NCBI GenBank assembly: GCA_017615325.1
Contig: JAGAAI010000085.1
Span: 16,769-80,768 of the forward strand
Length of the DNA stretch: 64,000 nt
Direction of reading: 5' to 3'
Origin: Clostridiales bacterium
GTDB lineage: Bacteria > Bacillota > Clostridia > Saccharofermentanales > Saccharofermentanaceae
The notes beneath the pieces were generated by a model. That model made no database searches. It worked only from the letters and a program-made list of their open reading frames with translations, and was not told where the DNA came from. Below, piece after piece: positions 8,059 to 17,015 of the stretch (positions are counted from its first letter, which is position 1; every line of letters starts with the position of its first letter). The position numbers and the translations under genes were made by a program.

Positions 8059-8763
8059 GTGCTCTACTATGTTTTCGCAATTGGTGTTATGGTATGGAGC
8101 CTTATCGTTCAGGCAAGGCTTAGAAGACTTGTAAGCAAGTTCAGCAATGTCAGGGTAGTAAGCGGCAAGGATGCAAATACCTGTGTCAGGGAGATGCTTC
8201 AGGCAAACGGTATCGACGGTATCGATATCGAGCATACCGACGGATCTATGACGGACCACTATAATCCGAAAACCGATTCGATAAACCTTTCCGACACGTC
8301 TTACGGGCAGAATTCGATCACTGCCGTTGCGATCGCCGCCCATGAATGCGGACATGCATGTCAGGCTCATTCGGGAATGTTCATGTACAGGGTACGTCAG
8401 TTCATCGCACCTGCAGCCGGGATCACTTCCAAATTGAGCGTCTGGGTCGTCATCCTGGGAGTCATCATCATGTATGCAGCTGACAATCTTGAAGTGAGCA
8501 ATATCGGATATAATGTCAGCACCATAGGAGTTTTACTTTATGCGGTCGTCTTCCTGTTCTATCTCGTTACTCTTCCAGTAGAACGCAACGCGAGCAGGAG
8601 AGGACTTAAAGCAATGAAGGAGTTGGGCTGGGTATCTGAAGACCAGCTTCCATATGCAAAGAAAGTCCTCTGGGCGGCAGGTGATACTTATGCGGTAGCC
8701 CTCGCAAGTTCGGCACTTACGCTATTGAGACTCCTTTCCATAAGAGGCAGGAGAAGGAACTAA
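8059..8763 (+). CDS. Zinc metallopeptidase, YugP family
   Basis: 234-residue membrane-embedded protease-like protein. It starts at GTG 8059, eight bases after GGAGG; no in-frame ATG lies closer. An N-terminal membrane segment (residues 1-17) precedes the zinc motif HECGH at 95-99, within AVAIAAHECGHACQ. Two further membrane segments (about 120-145 and 150-175) and a C-terminal helical part follow. The family (DUF/peptidase YugP) is widespread in Bacillota but its substrate is unknown. Gene order with the TSCPD protein suggests a small operon. Confidence 0.9.
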   Translation: MLYYVFAIGVMVWSLIVQARLRRLVSKFSNVRVVSGKDANTCVREMLQANGIDGIDIEHTDGSMTDHYNPKTDSINLSDTSYGQNSITAVAIAAHECGHACQAHSGMFMYRVRQFIAPAAGITSKLSVWVVILGVIIMYAADNLEVSNIGYNVSTIGVLLYAVVFLFYLVTLPVERNASRRGLKAMKELGWVSEDQLPYAKKVLWAAGDTYAVALASSALTLLRLLSIRGRRRN

Positions 8764-8840
8764 GATAAGGCTTTAAATACATTTGTATTGAAGATAAATA
8801 ACAGGGATTATTAAGATCTTCCAAACAAAGCAAAAGAATA

Positions 8841-8880
8841 CGGCAGGGCCGCTTTGATAAGCTGTCCTGCCGCTTGATTT
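8841..8880. terminator. Bidirectional terminator between yugP and the flotillin gene
   Basis: The stem CGGCAGG (8841-8847) pairs with CCTGCCG (8866-8872), with further inner pairs GGC/GC. T-rich tails lie on both sides (CTTGATTT on plus; TATTCTTTTG on minus). The flanking genes converge here. Confidence 0.65.
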
Positions 8881-8915
8881 GACTATGCCGCGTATGAAGA
8901 TTCCCTTATTCCGTA

Positions 8916-10400
8916 TTATTCCTCTGTAACTTCCGGTGCGGCTGTGTTGTTCTTTGCTTTTAACATGCCCGTGCCTGCGAGCCTTGTTCCTGCGAAGCTT
9001 CCGATGACGCTGGACAGGTCGATCCCTAAGCTGTCGCCAATACCGTCGATCGTCTGCTTGAATGACTTTGTGATGTCCTCTGTCATCTTAGCTGTGTTGC
9101 CTTCACCATACATGGTGATGGAGTCGATATTTGCGAGAGGCTTTGCTATGGACTCGGCTACCAGAGGGTACATCTTGCAGAGCATCTCGATGATGGCTGC
9201 TTCGCCGTACTTCTGCATAGCTTCAGCTTTCTTGTCGATACCGGCTGCCTCAGCCTCTGCCTTTGCCCTGATGGCGTCAGCTTCAGCTTCACCTCTTGCA
9301 CGGATACCTTCAGCTTCTCTCTGCATTGCGATCATGTCAGCTTCTGCCTGGAGCTTCTTAGCTTCTGCCTGCTGAGCGATCTCGAACTTCTTAGCTTCGG
9401 CTTCCTTCTGTCTCTTATAGAGCTCGACGTCTGCCATCTGCTGCTGACGATACTTCTCGGCATCTGCCTGCTTCTTGATCTCGGCATCGAGAGCCTGCTC
9501 ACGAACCTGAGCTTCCTTCATCTTGAGCTCGATAGCCTTCTCCTGCTTAGCGATGTCAGCCTCGGTATCAGCAACCTCGATCGACTTACGCTGTGCCTGC
9601 TCCTGGATCCTGTATGCAGCATCTGCTTCAGCCTTCTTGGAATCCTGGATGACCTGGAGTTCACTCTTCTTGATAGCAAGATCGTTCTGCTTGATAGCGA
9701 TCTCCGTGTCAGCTGCGACTCTTGCATCGTTTGCTTCCTTTGCTGCCTCAGCCTGAGCTATTGCAACGTCTCTTTCAGCATTTGCCTTTGCGATGGAAGC
9801 GTTCTTCTGGATCGCTGCCATGTTGTCCTGACCCAAAGCATTGATAAGATCGTTCTTATCTTCAACATGCTGGATGTTGCAGGAGATGATCTGGATACCA
9901 AGGTTGTTCATGTCAACCTGAGCCTTTTCCTGAACCTGGTCACCGAATGACTTTCTGTCGTTGCAGAGCTCCTTCAATGTGATGGTTCCGATGATCTCAC
10001 GCATGTTACCCTGTAAGGAGTCAACAAGCTGCTGGTTGATCTGCTGGCTGTTCATGTTAAGGAAGTTCTTCATTGCCAGCTTGATACCTTCGTCATCTGT
10101 CCTGATCTGGACCTTGGCTACTGCGTCGATGTTAACACCGATGAAGTCTGCTGTAGGAACGAAGTCTCCGGTCTTGATGTCGATAGACAGCTGCTCGATG
10201 AGGAGCTCGTCACGTCTCTCAAGGAAGGGAAGCTTCAATCCTGCTTTACCGATCAGGATCTTCGGTTTTCTCTTAAGACCGGTGATGATGTAAGCCTTGT
10301 TCGGCGGTGCCTTTACGTAGCTTGTTGCAATGATTATGATCACGAAGATCACTGCAACCACGATTCCTGCGATTAGTATTAAATTGATGTTTGTCGGCAT
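8916..10400 (-). CDS. floT: Flotillin family protein (SPFH/band 7)
   Basis: 494-residue scaffold protein of functional membrane microdomains. One N-terminal membrane segment (residues about 8-27) is followed by the SPFH domain (about 30-190, with VKAPPNKAYIITGLKRKPKI). A very long Ala/Glu/Lys-rich coiled coil (about 200-400) carries the flotillin repeats EAE and AEA, and a short C-terminal globular part includes MYPLVAESIAKPLANID. The size and order match Bacillus FloT/YuaG (about 500). In many Bacillota a NfeD protein is encoded next to it; none is here. AAAGGAGGG precedes the ATG. Confidence 0.93.
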   Translation of the reverse strand: MPTNINLILIAGIVVAVIFVIIIIATSYVKAPPNKAYIITGLKRKPKILIGKAGLKLPFLERRDELLIEQLSIDIKTGDFVPTADFIGVNIDAVAKVQIRTDDEGIKLAMKNFLNMNSQQINQQLVDSLQGNMREIIGTITLKELCNDRKSFGDQVQEKAQVDMNNLGIQIISCNIQHVEDKNDLINALGQDNMAAIQKNASIAKANAERDVAIAQAEAAKEANDARVAADTEIAIKQNDLAIKKSELQVIQDSKKAEADAAYRIQEQAQRKSIEVADTEADIAKQEKAIELKMKEAQVREQALDAEIKKQADAEKYRQQQMADVELYKRQKEAEAKKFEIAQQAEAKKLQAEADMIAMQREAEGIRARGEAEADAIRAKAEAEAAGIDKKAEAMQKYGEAAIIEMLCKMYPLVAESIAKPLANIDSITMYGEGNTAKMTEDITKSFKQTIDGIGDSLGIDLSSVIGSFAGTRLAGTGMLKAKNNTAAPEVTEE

Positions 10401-10565
10401 TTTCTTGCCCTCCTTTCAACCCTCTGAGATAATTATATATGTTCCCCGCCCCCAATCAAGAAAAATCGTATCCTTCAATTGCCGAATTCACAGGTTGAAT
10501 AATCCCATAAATCCGGCCGGATATTCCCTATGTCAAAAATGCACAAATCCAATGAATTCGGGGCT

Positions 10566-10593
10566 TTGGGACACATTATGATATGATTATATT
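10566..10593 (+). promoter_or_regulatory. Possible promoter of the Thr-rich lipoprotein gene
   Basis: TTGGGA (10566-10571) is followed 16 bases later by TATATT (10588-10593), about 98 bases before the start codon. An ATATATAT run follows directly. Confidence 0.35.
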
Positions 10594-10690
10594 ACATATA
10601 TATATATATGGACTCAACTGTTTTTAGGGAGTAAGATATACCGGGGATCAGATAGAGGTCCTTTTCGAAAACTTATTTGGGGGTATAAGT

Positions 10691-11866
10691 ATGAAAGATC
10701 TTAAAAAGATAATAACTTCATTATTGGTGTTTTCGATCGTGGCCTTCCCGGGCTGCAGGATCGTGACAGAACCGGAAGTGACAACCGAAAGTTCTGTGGT
10801 TACAGCTACAGAGAGCAGCGAAGAGATCACTACGACTACGACTGCGGAAACAACTACTGAAGCAACAACGACCGAGACAACTGCCGAAGCAACAACTACA
10901 ACCGAAGAGACGACGGAAAGCTCCGCCAAAGATACCGCTACCGGCTTTGAGCCTTTGGTAAGCAAGAACCTTCCTTCTGACGGGATTCCTGACAGGACTG
11001 ATCTTAAGGATAATGATCTCTATTATGCTTTCATGACAAAGATAGACGAGATCGAAAGAGATTATCCCGGAACTACATACGGGTTTGTTCAGGAATATGT
11101 GAAAGAAATCGACGGTCTGTGCTGGGCACTCGTTACCAGCAATGCCGAGTACGGCAAGGGTTGCTACTGTGCAGACGGAAGCACTACGATGGACTTTAAG
11201 TCCCGTACTATAGTTCCGGAAAAGATGCTCGACTATGAGACGGTAAGGAGCCTGCCGTTGATCCTTGAGATCACCGAGGGTGACTTCAAGATCGAATCCA
11301 ATGTTCCTGACGGTTATTATTTCGGCGATGATATCGCTTACACTAAAGACGGAAAGTATCTTCTATTCCGCTATGGTAAGGCTTGCTATATCAAGAAGGA
11401 AGATGCCGAGAAACTGAAGGCCGGGGATCGGGTTGCTTTCGAAGGGTCAGGAGAGACTTTTATGGTCGACGAGGGCACGAGCGGAGTTGATGCGACTTTC
11501 GATGAGGATAGCTACTGGCTGGATGAGATATATCTTCCTGATGATATGAAGGGTTCTTATTACATGCTTTCCTCAGCCAGCGATAATCCTGTATACGGCA
11601 ATATAAAGATCGCTCTCCTGCCGATCCCTGAGGATGTTAAGATGTCTGACACCTTTAAGTTCCTCTATGGGGATTCGATCGAAGAATATTCCAAGAATTA
11701 CAAAAAAACGGGCAATGCTTTCCTTGATTCAGACTACTATATCGGCAACACTTTCTGCAATGAATTCGCAAGTGAGAGCAACGGGTATGTAAGCGGCGGG
11801 GCATTCTTATACCCTATTATCATCAAGGACGGAAAGATAGCAGAAATCAACTTTGAGTGGAGGTAG
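10691..11866 (+). CDS. Thr-rich lipoprotein of unknown function
   Basis: 391 residues. The signal peptide ends in a lipobox (AFPGC, Cys22), so the mature protein should be anchored to the outer face of the membrane. Residues about 25-80 form a Thr/Glu/Ala linker built on TTT, TTE and ATTT units, a wall-spanning spacer by its look. The remaining 310 residues contain no domain I recognise; an acidic globular part with several aromatic residues runs from about 85 (FEPLVSKNLPSDGIPDR) to the end. GGGGG lies before the ATG. It appears to be transcribed alone. Confidence 0.75.
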   Translation: MKDLKKIITSLLVFSIVAFPGCRIVTEPEVTTESSVVTATESSEEITTTTTAETTTEATTTETTAEATTTTEETTESSAKDTATGFEPLVSKNLPSDGIPDRTDLKDNDLYYAFMTKIDEIERDYPGTTYGFVQEYVKEIDGLCWALVTSNAEYGKGCYCADGSTTMDFKSRTIVPEKMLDYETVRSLPLILEITEGDFKIESNVPDGYYFGDDIAYTKDGKYLLFRYGKACYIKKEDAEKLKAGDRVAFEGSGETFMVDEGTSGVDATFDEDSYWLDEIYLPDDMKGSYYMLSSASDNPVYGNIKIALLPIPEDVKMSDTFKFLYGDSIEEYSKNYKKTGNAFLDSDYYIGNTFCNEFASESNGYVSGGAFLYPIIIKDGKIAEINFEWR

Positions 11867-11882
11867 ATTGTCGTAGTATAAT
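11853..11882 (+). promoter_or_regulatory. Promoter of the cytidylate-kinase-like gene
   Basis: TTGAGT (11853-11858) and TATAAT (11877-11882) have an 18-base spacer. The -35 box lies inside the last codons of the lipoprotein gene. Confidence 0.55.
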
Positions 11883-11938
11883 GTAGTTAATCACATATCC
11901 CTTAACTATTTGGGGTATCCGGTCAGGAGGTGATCCTT

Positions 11939-12544
11939 ATGTCTAAGAAGATCATTACTATATCAAGACAGTTCTGTTCCGGCGGAAGAACCATCGCCAA
12001 GGAACTTGCCAAGAGATTGGAATACGATTACTACGACAAAGAGATTATAGAATCCGTTGCCGAGAAAACGGGATTCTCCAAGCAGTTTATTGCAGAGAAG
12101 GGTGAGAGGTCTCCCGGGAGGACGATCTTCTCCTATGGTTTTGATTCCGGTTCCATGATGCCCGGTGTGATGTACGGTATGTCTGCCAACGACTATATCT
12201 GGTCTGAGCAGAGCAAGTTCATAAGACAGATCGCCGAATCAGGCAAGCCCTGTATTATCGTTGGAAGGAGTGCCGACTTTATCCTGAGGGAATACGACGG
12301 TGTCTTTAATGCATTCATCTGTGCCGATCTGGAATTCCGCAAGAAGAGACTTGTTGAACTATACGGAGAGACTGACGTTAAGCCCGAGAAGAGGATCCTC
12401 GACAAGGATAAGAGGCGCGCTTTGAACCACAAGTTCTTCACTGATCTTGAGTGGGGGTATGCGCCCAACTATGACATCTGTCTTAACAGCGGAGTCCTGG
12501 GAGTCGACAAGTGTGTTGACATCCTGGAAGAACTGGTAAGATAG
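11939..12544 (+). CDS. Cytidylate kinase-like family protein
   Basis: 201 residues beginning MSKKIITISRQFCSGGRTIAKELAKRL. The SRQFCSGGRTIA loop replaces the classical P-loop, as is usual in the cytidylate_kin_2 family. YYDKEIIESVAEKTG, then VGRSADFIL and CADLEFRKKR, follow the family order. These proteins resemble CMP kinase, but their substrate is unproven. I chose ATG 11939 rather than the in-frame GTG at 11930 because the 12 bases 11925-11936 are a full match to the 16S rRNA 3' end (AGGAGGTGATCC), an exceptionally strong ribosome site. It is a single gene. Confidence 0.9.
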   Translation: MSKKIITISRQFCSGGRTIAKELAKRLEYDYYDKEIIESVAEKTGFSKQFIAEKGERSPGRTIFSYGFDSGSMMPGVMYGMSANDYIWSEQSKFIRQIAESGKPCIIVGRSADFILREYDGVFNAFICADLEFRKKRLVELYGETDVKPEKRILDKDKRRALNHKFFTDLEWGYAPNYDICLNSGVLGVDKCVDILEELVR

Positions 12545-12561
12545 AAGAAGCAAAAATAGAT

Positions 12562-12597
12562 AAGGGGATGTCTTTTCATTAAGACATCCCCTTTTAA
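12562..12597. terminator. Bidirectional terminator before glnA
   Basis: A 13-bp perfect stem (12562-12574 with 12581-12593) has a TTCATT loop and TTTT/AAAA flanks. It serves both the upstream plus-strand gene and the converging glnA. Confidence 0.88.
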
Positions 12598-12612
12598 AAT
12601 GCTTATTTAAGA

Positions 12613-14043
12613 TCAGAGATCGTAGTACATTGAGAACTCAGCCGGATGCGGGATCTTGCTAAGTTCAGCATTGGTCTTCTTGAGGCGTGCCGTGAGCTGG
12701 TTAAGGAGTCTTTCAGGGAAGACACCGCCCTTTGTGAGGTAATCGTGATCTGCTTCAAGAGCTTCGATCGCTTCTTCGAGGGAGGAAGGAAGACCTTCGA
12801 TCTTGGACTTCTCTTCTTCGGACAGGTCGAAGAGGTTGAAGTCGTAAGGACCCCAGCCCTTCTCGTGCGGATCGATCTTGTTTGCGATACCGTCGAGACC
12901 TGCCATAAGGATGGCTGCATATGCATAGTAAGGATTGCATGTAGCATCAGGGTTACGGAGCTCGAATCTCTTTGTGTCGGGAGTCTTCGCATAAGCGGGG
13001 ATCCTGACGACAGCAGAGCGGTTAGCCATTGCATAGCCGATGGTGACGGGAGCTTCAAATCCGGGAACGAGCCTCTTGTAGGAGTTCGTGGAAGGATTGG
13101 TTATCGCGCAAAGAGATCTTGCGTGAGTCAGGAGACCGCCAATGAACCAGAGTGCTTCGTCAGATAACTGGCCGTAGTTATCGGGATCGTAGAATACGGG
13201 CTGGCCGTCTTTTGTCAGGAGCATGTGAACATGCATTCCGTTGCCTGCTTCGCCTGCAAGGGGCTTAGGCATGAGGGTCGCTGTCCTGCCGTCCAGAACG
13301 GCTTCGTTCTTGATTACGTATTTTGCTGCCATTGTATCGTCAGCGAGCTTTAACATCTCGCCCAATTCGACTTCGATCTCGTTCTGGCCGCAGCCACCGA
13401 CTTCGGGATGGTGGTACTTTACGTTGATGCCCCAGTCAGCCATTGCAAGACACATGCGGGATCTTAGGTCGTTACATATATCCATAGGGAGCGATGCATG
13501 GTATCCGGCGCCCTTGAAGATCTGATAACCGAAGTTGTTGTCTTCGGAATTGGATGCCCAGTGAGCCTGTCTCGAGAAGATGTTTACGGACAGGTTCTCG
13601 GATGTGACTTCGTATCCGATCTCATCGAAAATGTAGAACTCATATTCTGGTCCTATGATCATGGTGTCGGCGATGCCTGTCTCCTTCATGTATTCGAGAG
13701 CGCGCTTGGCGACGTTCCTCGGATACTGGTCGAAAGGTTTGTTCTCCGGGATCTCGATGACCTTAACATCACCGATCATGGACAGCATGGGGATCTCCGC
13801 ATACTTGTCGATGACAGCCGAATCCAACACGGGAACAAATACCATATCGGAATTCTCAACAGGCGCATAGCCGTAATTTGATCCGTCGAATCCAATACCT
13901 GCCGTCATCGTCTTCTCTGAAAGTCTGTCTGCGGGGATGGATAAATGTCTCCATCTGCCGTCGATGTCGGTCAGCTTGAAATCGATCATCTCAATGCCGT
14001 TATCCTTGATCATGGCAAGGATATCCTCCAGGGTTCTACTCAT
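12613..14043 (-). CDS. glnA: Type I glutamine synthetase
   Basis: 476 residues; makes glutamine from glutamate, ammonia and ATP in a dodecamer. Visible GSI signatures are FDGSNYGYAPVENSDM, GPEYEFYIFD, GCGQNEIEVE, the ATP-binding region MPKPLAGEAGNGMHVHM, and NPSTNSYKRLVPGFEAP. The extra residues and the IDPHE... block resemble the GSI-beta form. In that form the block carries the adenylylation site NLYDLP; here it reads NLFDLS, so the modified Tyr is Phe and control by adenylylation is unlikely. The gene stands alone and divergent from the Pr6Pr gene. A short hairpin (CGATG/CATCG) lies just before its AAAGGCGG ribosome site. Confidence 0.96.
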   Translation of the reverse strand: MSRTLEDILAMIKDNGIEMIDFKLTDIDGRWRHLSIPADRLSEKTMTAGIGFDGSNYGYAPVENSDMVFVPVLDSAVIDKYAEIPMLSMIGDVKVIEIPENKPFDQYPRNVAKRALEYMKETGIADTMIIGPEYEFYIFDEIGYEVTSENLSVNIFSRQAHWASNSEDNNFGYQIFKGAGYHASLPMDICNDLRSRMCLAMADWGINVKYHHPEVGGCGQNEIEVELGEMLKLADDTMAAKYVIKNEAVLDGRTATLMPKPLAGEAGNGMHVHMLLTKDGQPVFYDPDNYGQLSDEALWFIGGLLTHARSLCAITNPSTNSYKRLVPGFEAPVTIGYAMANRSAVVRIPAYAKTPDTKRFELRNPDATCNPYYAYAAILMAGLDGIANKIDPHEKGWGPYDFNLFDLSEEEKSKIEGLPSSLEEAIEALEADHDYLTKGGVFPERLLNQLTARLKKTNAELSKIPHPAEFSMYYDL

Positions 14044-14095
14044 AATTTACCGCCTTTCCGATGGCGTGAGCATCGCCACCGATATTCTGTTTTAA

Positions 14096-14175
14096 ATTAT
14101 AAACTAAGAGGTGTCTGATCTTTTATCCGCCTATATAACAAACATCTCGCCAGTCTTTCTTGCAAGTTGTATAAT
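14096..14175. promoter_or_regulatory. Divergent promoter region between glnA and the Pr6Pr gene
   Basis: TATAAT lies on the minus strand (14101-14096) for glnA and on the plus strand (14170-14175) for the membrane protein gene. Neither has a good -35 box, so these are -10 calls only. Confidence 0.45.
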
Positions 14176-14210
14176 CATTAATCGTTATTGACGAGGAGGT
14201 ATGGTTTTAT

Positions 14211-14879
14211 ATGAGTAAATTACACGAGAACACAAATGCAAGACTTATCTACCGCGTGGTCCTTACAGCCGTTGCAATTGGAGCACTGGTCTTTTCATTC
14301 TTGGGGAACAAACCCATCATGCTCTATTTTACGAACTGGTCAGTCTGGTTTGCTGTTGCCATGACTTTTATAACTTTCATAGGGACTTTGATGTCCAGGT
14401 TTAAAGGCGATGATTCCCTGCTGGATAACAAGGCGGTCCTTCTTCTGAAGTTCTGTGCAGCTGTCATGATTTTTGCGACATTCGTGGTATCGTCCTTCGT
14501 GTTGCCCGAGAAACTCTGGACAGGGTCTTTCTGGACACCGGGCGGAACATTCAAGCATTTCCTTCTGCCGGTTCTCTTCATCGCAGACGGCATCCTTTGC
14601 GACAAGAGAAACTCCTATAAAATTTATTTTGTCTTTGCGGCGCTGGCAGCTCCCATCATCTACTGGACCGCTGTTATAACGAGATTCTTATCCTACAGGA
14701 ATTCCATAGGCGGAGCGATCCCCGAGGATCAGTGGAGTCAGTACTATCCTTATGGCTTCACCAACATCGATAACGGACACACACTGACCTTCCTCATTGC
14801 TCTTCTTGCAGGGATCGCAGTCGGCCTTCTTATCACGGGATTTGTCCTCTTCCTTCTTAACCGCAAAAAGCAGAAATAA
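14211..14879 (+). CDS. Pr6Pr family membrane protein
   Basis: 222-residue integral membrane protein with six predicted segments (about 14-32, 40-60, 80-102, 118-132, 142-160, 192-215). Conserved features of the Pr6Pr (FAR-17a/AIG1-like) family are visible: FTNWSVWF in segment 2, HFLLPVLFIADG in segment 4, and YPYGFTNIDNGH before the last segment. The function of bacterial members is unknown; related eukaryotic proteins hydrolyse fatty acid esters. GAGGAGG precedes the ATG at a long spacing. Single gene. Confidence 0.85.
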   Translation: MSKLHENTNARLIYRVVLTAVAIGALVFSFLGNKPIMLYFTNWSVWFAVAMTFITFIGTLMSRFKGDDSLLDNKAVLLLKFCAAVMIFATFVVSSFVLPEKLWTGSFWTPGGTFKHFLLPVLFIADGILCDKRNSYKIYFVFAALAAPIIYWTAVITRFLSYRNSIGGAIPEDQWSQYYPYGFTNIDNGHTLTFLIALLAGIAVGLLITGFVLFLLNRKKQK

Positions 14880-14964
14880 GATTTCTTATCGGATAAAAAG
14901 ACCTTGGCAAGCGGATTACATGAACTATGTAATTCGCTTGTAATTATTTGTAACATTATCGTCG

Positions 14965-14992
14965 TTGATATTTGGATTTTGCCTCCTAAAAT
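14965..14992 (+). promoter_or_regulatory. Promoter of the polysaccharide deacetylase gene
   Basis: TTGATA (14965-14970) and TAAAAT (14987-14992) have a 16-base spacer, about 30 bases before the start codon. Confidence 0.55.
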
Positions 14993-15024
14993 AGTTAGTA
15001 TCTCCACAGAATAAGGGTGCAAAT

Positions 15025-16044
15025 ATGAAAAGGCTCAAAGGCAGTGTTGTCAGCGCATTGGCGATCATTTTGGTCCTCTTGTCAGGGATCGGTGCCATCG
15101 TGATAAAAAAGGGTGTAGACAGTGCCCGTAAAGATGCCACGCCTTCATCGGATTCGGGTGTTCTCATAACCTCGAACAGTTCATCTCTGACGACAGCAAC
15201 CAAGGAGACATCTTTAAGTTCCTCTTCCGACAGTTCTTCATACGGCTGGCAGATAAGAGACGGAAAAAACGTCTTCATAGGAAGCGACGGAAATGTCGTG
15301 ACGGACGGAATCGGTGAAAATGACGGCAAGCAGTATCTTATCAAGGACGGCAAACCCGCAGGCGAAGGACGGCAGCTGATAGACAATAATATCTACTATC
15401 TGGCTGAAGACGGCCTCATCACAAGGGCTGTATACGGTGACAAGCCCATGGTCGCCCTGACTTTCGATGACGGGCCATCAAAATACACTGAGAAGATCCT
15501 GGATGTGTTTAACGAATATAATCAGAAGGCGACTTTCTTCATTAACGGCGAAGATGTAGACGACCACAAGAATGCCATTATCCGTGAATATAACGAGGGC
15601 TTCCTTATCGGGAACCACACCCAGAACCATAAGGTCTTAACGAAGCTTTCCAAAAAGGACATTAATGAACAGTTAGACTTAACGGACGATATCGTCTATG
15701 ATCTTGTCGGGACAAGGACAAAGTACCTAAGGCCCCCGGGAGGTTCTGTTGACGAGAAAGTCAAGTCGACTGTTAATAAGCCCATAATCAACTGGTCTGT
15801 CGACACGAAAGACTGGTCTCACGACAATGCCGGCAAGACTTTAAGGGAAGTAAAAAAGAGCACGAAAGACGGATCCATCGTGCTCATGCATGACAGGATG
15901 AAATCAACGGCTGAAGCCGTCAAAGAAATAGTTCCCGAGCTCATCGGCCGCGGATATCAGCTCGTCACAATAGAGGAGATATCGCTTCTCCGTGGCGGGA
16001 CAGAGCCCGGTCAGGTATATTTCAGTTTCCCTCCGGCTAAATAG
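15025..16044 (+). CDS. Polysaccharide deacetylase (NodB domain), secreted or membrane-anchored
   Basis: 339 residues. An N-terminal membrane anchor or signal (about 8-27) is followed by a Ser/Thr-rich linker and a Gly/Asp/Tyr-rich stretch (75-135) resembling short wall-binding repeats (GWQIRDGKNVFIGSDGN). The NodB domain spans about 140-330. Its five catalytic motifs are present: TFDDG (146-150), HTQNH (198-202, the metal His pair), RPPGG, DTKDW and VLMHD. It should remove acetyl groups from peptidoglycan GlcNAc/MurNAc or another cell-surface glycan outside the membrane; the exact polymer is unknown. It converges with the rubredoxin gene. Confidence 0.92.
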   Translation: MKRLKGSVVSALAIILVLLSGIGAIVIKKGVDSARKDATPSSDSGVLITSNSSSLTTATKETSLSSSSDSSSYGWQIRDGKNVFIGSDGNVVTDGIGENDGKQYLIKDGKPAGEGRQLIDNNIYYLAEDGLITRAVYGDKPMVALTFDDGPSKYTEKILDVFNEYNQKATFFINGEDVDDHKNAIIREYNEGFLIGNHTQNHKVLTKLSKKDINEQLDLTDDIVYDLVGTRTKYLRPPGGSVDEKVKSTVNKPIINWSVDTKDWSHDNAGKTLREVKKSTKDGSIVLMHDRMKSTAEAVKEIVPELIGRGYQLVTIEEISLLRGGTEPGQVYFSFPPAK

Positions 16045-16053
16045 AAGTCAGGA

Positions 16054-16215
16054 TCAGGCTTCGGGTGCGAAGCTGTCCTTGCCTACGCCGCAGATGGGGC
16101 AGACCCAATCCTCAGGGATATCTTCGAATGCTGTTCCGGGTGCGATGCCGCTGTCGGGATCGCCTGCCTCAGGGTCATAAACATAACCGCAGATCTGACA
16201 TACGTACTTTTGCAT
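16054..16215 (-). CDS. Rubredoxin
   Basis: A short gene of 53 codons. The protein starts [18 protein letters not shown] and contains the two iron-binding pairs CQIC (Cys6, Cys9) and CPIC (Cys39, Cys42), with the conserved GYVYDPE, PGT-F and DWVCP segments. It carries one electron on a single Fe(Cys)4 centre, typically to reductases that remove superoxide, peroxide or oxygen in anaerobes. AAGGAGG lies seven bases before the ATG. It stands alone, divergent from the acyltransferase gene, and converges with the deacetylase gene ten bases away. Confidence 0.97.
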   Translation of the reverse strand: MQKYVCQICGYVYDPEAGDPDSGIAPGTAFEDIPEDWVCPICGVGKDSFAPEA

Positions 16216-16294
16216 GGTCTAATCCTCCTTACGAATCAAGGCTTATACACCAAGTTTACTATTAAAGCGCGGGCAAGTCGATAAGCTTATTTTC

Positions 16295-16323
16295 TTGTTG
16301 AGTTATTCTAATAAAAGTAATAA
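16295..16323 (+). promoter_or_regulatory. Promoter of the acyltransferase-pepP-hydrolase operon
   Basis: TTGTTG (16295-16300), a 17-base spacer, then TAATAA (16318-16323), followed by AAT. The likely transcript starts about 28 bases before ATG 16359. Confidence 0.6.
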
Positions 16324-16358
16324 AATTTTTGTACAGACTATATTTAACGGGGATCTTA

Positions 16359-17015
16359 ATGACCGACGAACTCAAAGACATAGTTTATGCTGATCTTTTC
16401 AGATATACGGGCAACACCCGCAGGTACAAGAATATCTATGCCTGCTATCTTGAAGAGCGCATGTCGAGCCCCGAGTTCAGTTATATCAGCACCATGAGGC
16501 GAACCAGATACTACTTTGATCAGATCGCCAAGCACGACGGCTTCATTAAGAAACTCTATAAGCTCAAGTTCCGCTTCATGAACTTCAGGCTTGACAGGCT
16601 GTCGCGCAAGTATCATTTCCAGATCCCCTACGACACGGATATCGGCAAGGGCTTCTATCTTGCCCACTTCGGCAGGGTCATCATCCACCCGAAGAGCGTC
16701 ATCGGCCACAACGTCAATGTATCAACGGGAGTCGTTATCGGAACCCAGTTCAGGGGCAAGCGCAAGGGGTCTCCGCACATAGGCAACTATGTCTGGATCG
16801 GCGCGAATGCCATAATAGTCGGCAATATCAATATCGGCAACAATGTACTTATCGCTCCGGGCGCTTATGTCAACTTTGACGTTCCGGACGGATCAATAGT
16901 TATAGGGAACCCGGGTCTCATCAGAAGATCTCCGGGAGCAACTCTCAATTACATCAACAACACCATCCTCTTCGACGAGTACAACGTTCGCTCGGACGGA
17001 GTAAGGCAATGGTGA
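16359..17015 (+). CDS. Serine acetyltransferase-like hexapeptide acyltransferase
   Basis: 218 residues. A helical N-terminal part (ADLFRYTGNTRRYKNIYACYL, to about 85) precedes a left-handed beta-helix with hexapeptide repeats: GKGFYLAHFGRVIIHPKSVIG, then VSTGVVIGTQFRGKRKGSP, IGNYVWIGANAIIVGNINIG. The layout is like CysE and capsule or O-antigen acetyltransferases (WcaB/EpsM-like). No cys genes are near, and the short length favours a polysaccharide-type acceptor. I chose ATG 16359 over TTG 16329 because GGGGATC gives a plausible site before it. It overlaps the next gene by seven bases. Confidence 0.82.
   Translation: MTDELKDIVYADLFRYTGNTRRYKNIYACYLEERMSSPEFSYISTMRRTRYYFDQIAKHDGFIKKLYKLKFRFMNFRLDRLSRKYHFQIPYDTDIGKGFYLAHFGRVIIHPKSVIGHNVNVSTGVVIGTQFRGKRKGSPHIGNYVWIGANAIIVGNINIGNNVLIAPGAYVNFDVPDGSIVIGNPGLIRRSPGATLNYINNTILFDEYNVRSDGVRQW

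Noticed and set aside
10648..10965. 105-codon minus-strand frame opposite the Thr-rich lipoprotein linker
   Set aside because: Val/Ser-rich shadow of repeated ACN codons; no gene features.
16065..16265. Plus-strand frame over the rubredoxin region
   Set aside because: The minus strand encodes a perfect rubredoxin with a ribosome site; the plus frame has neither.
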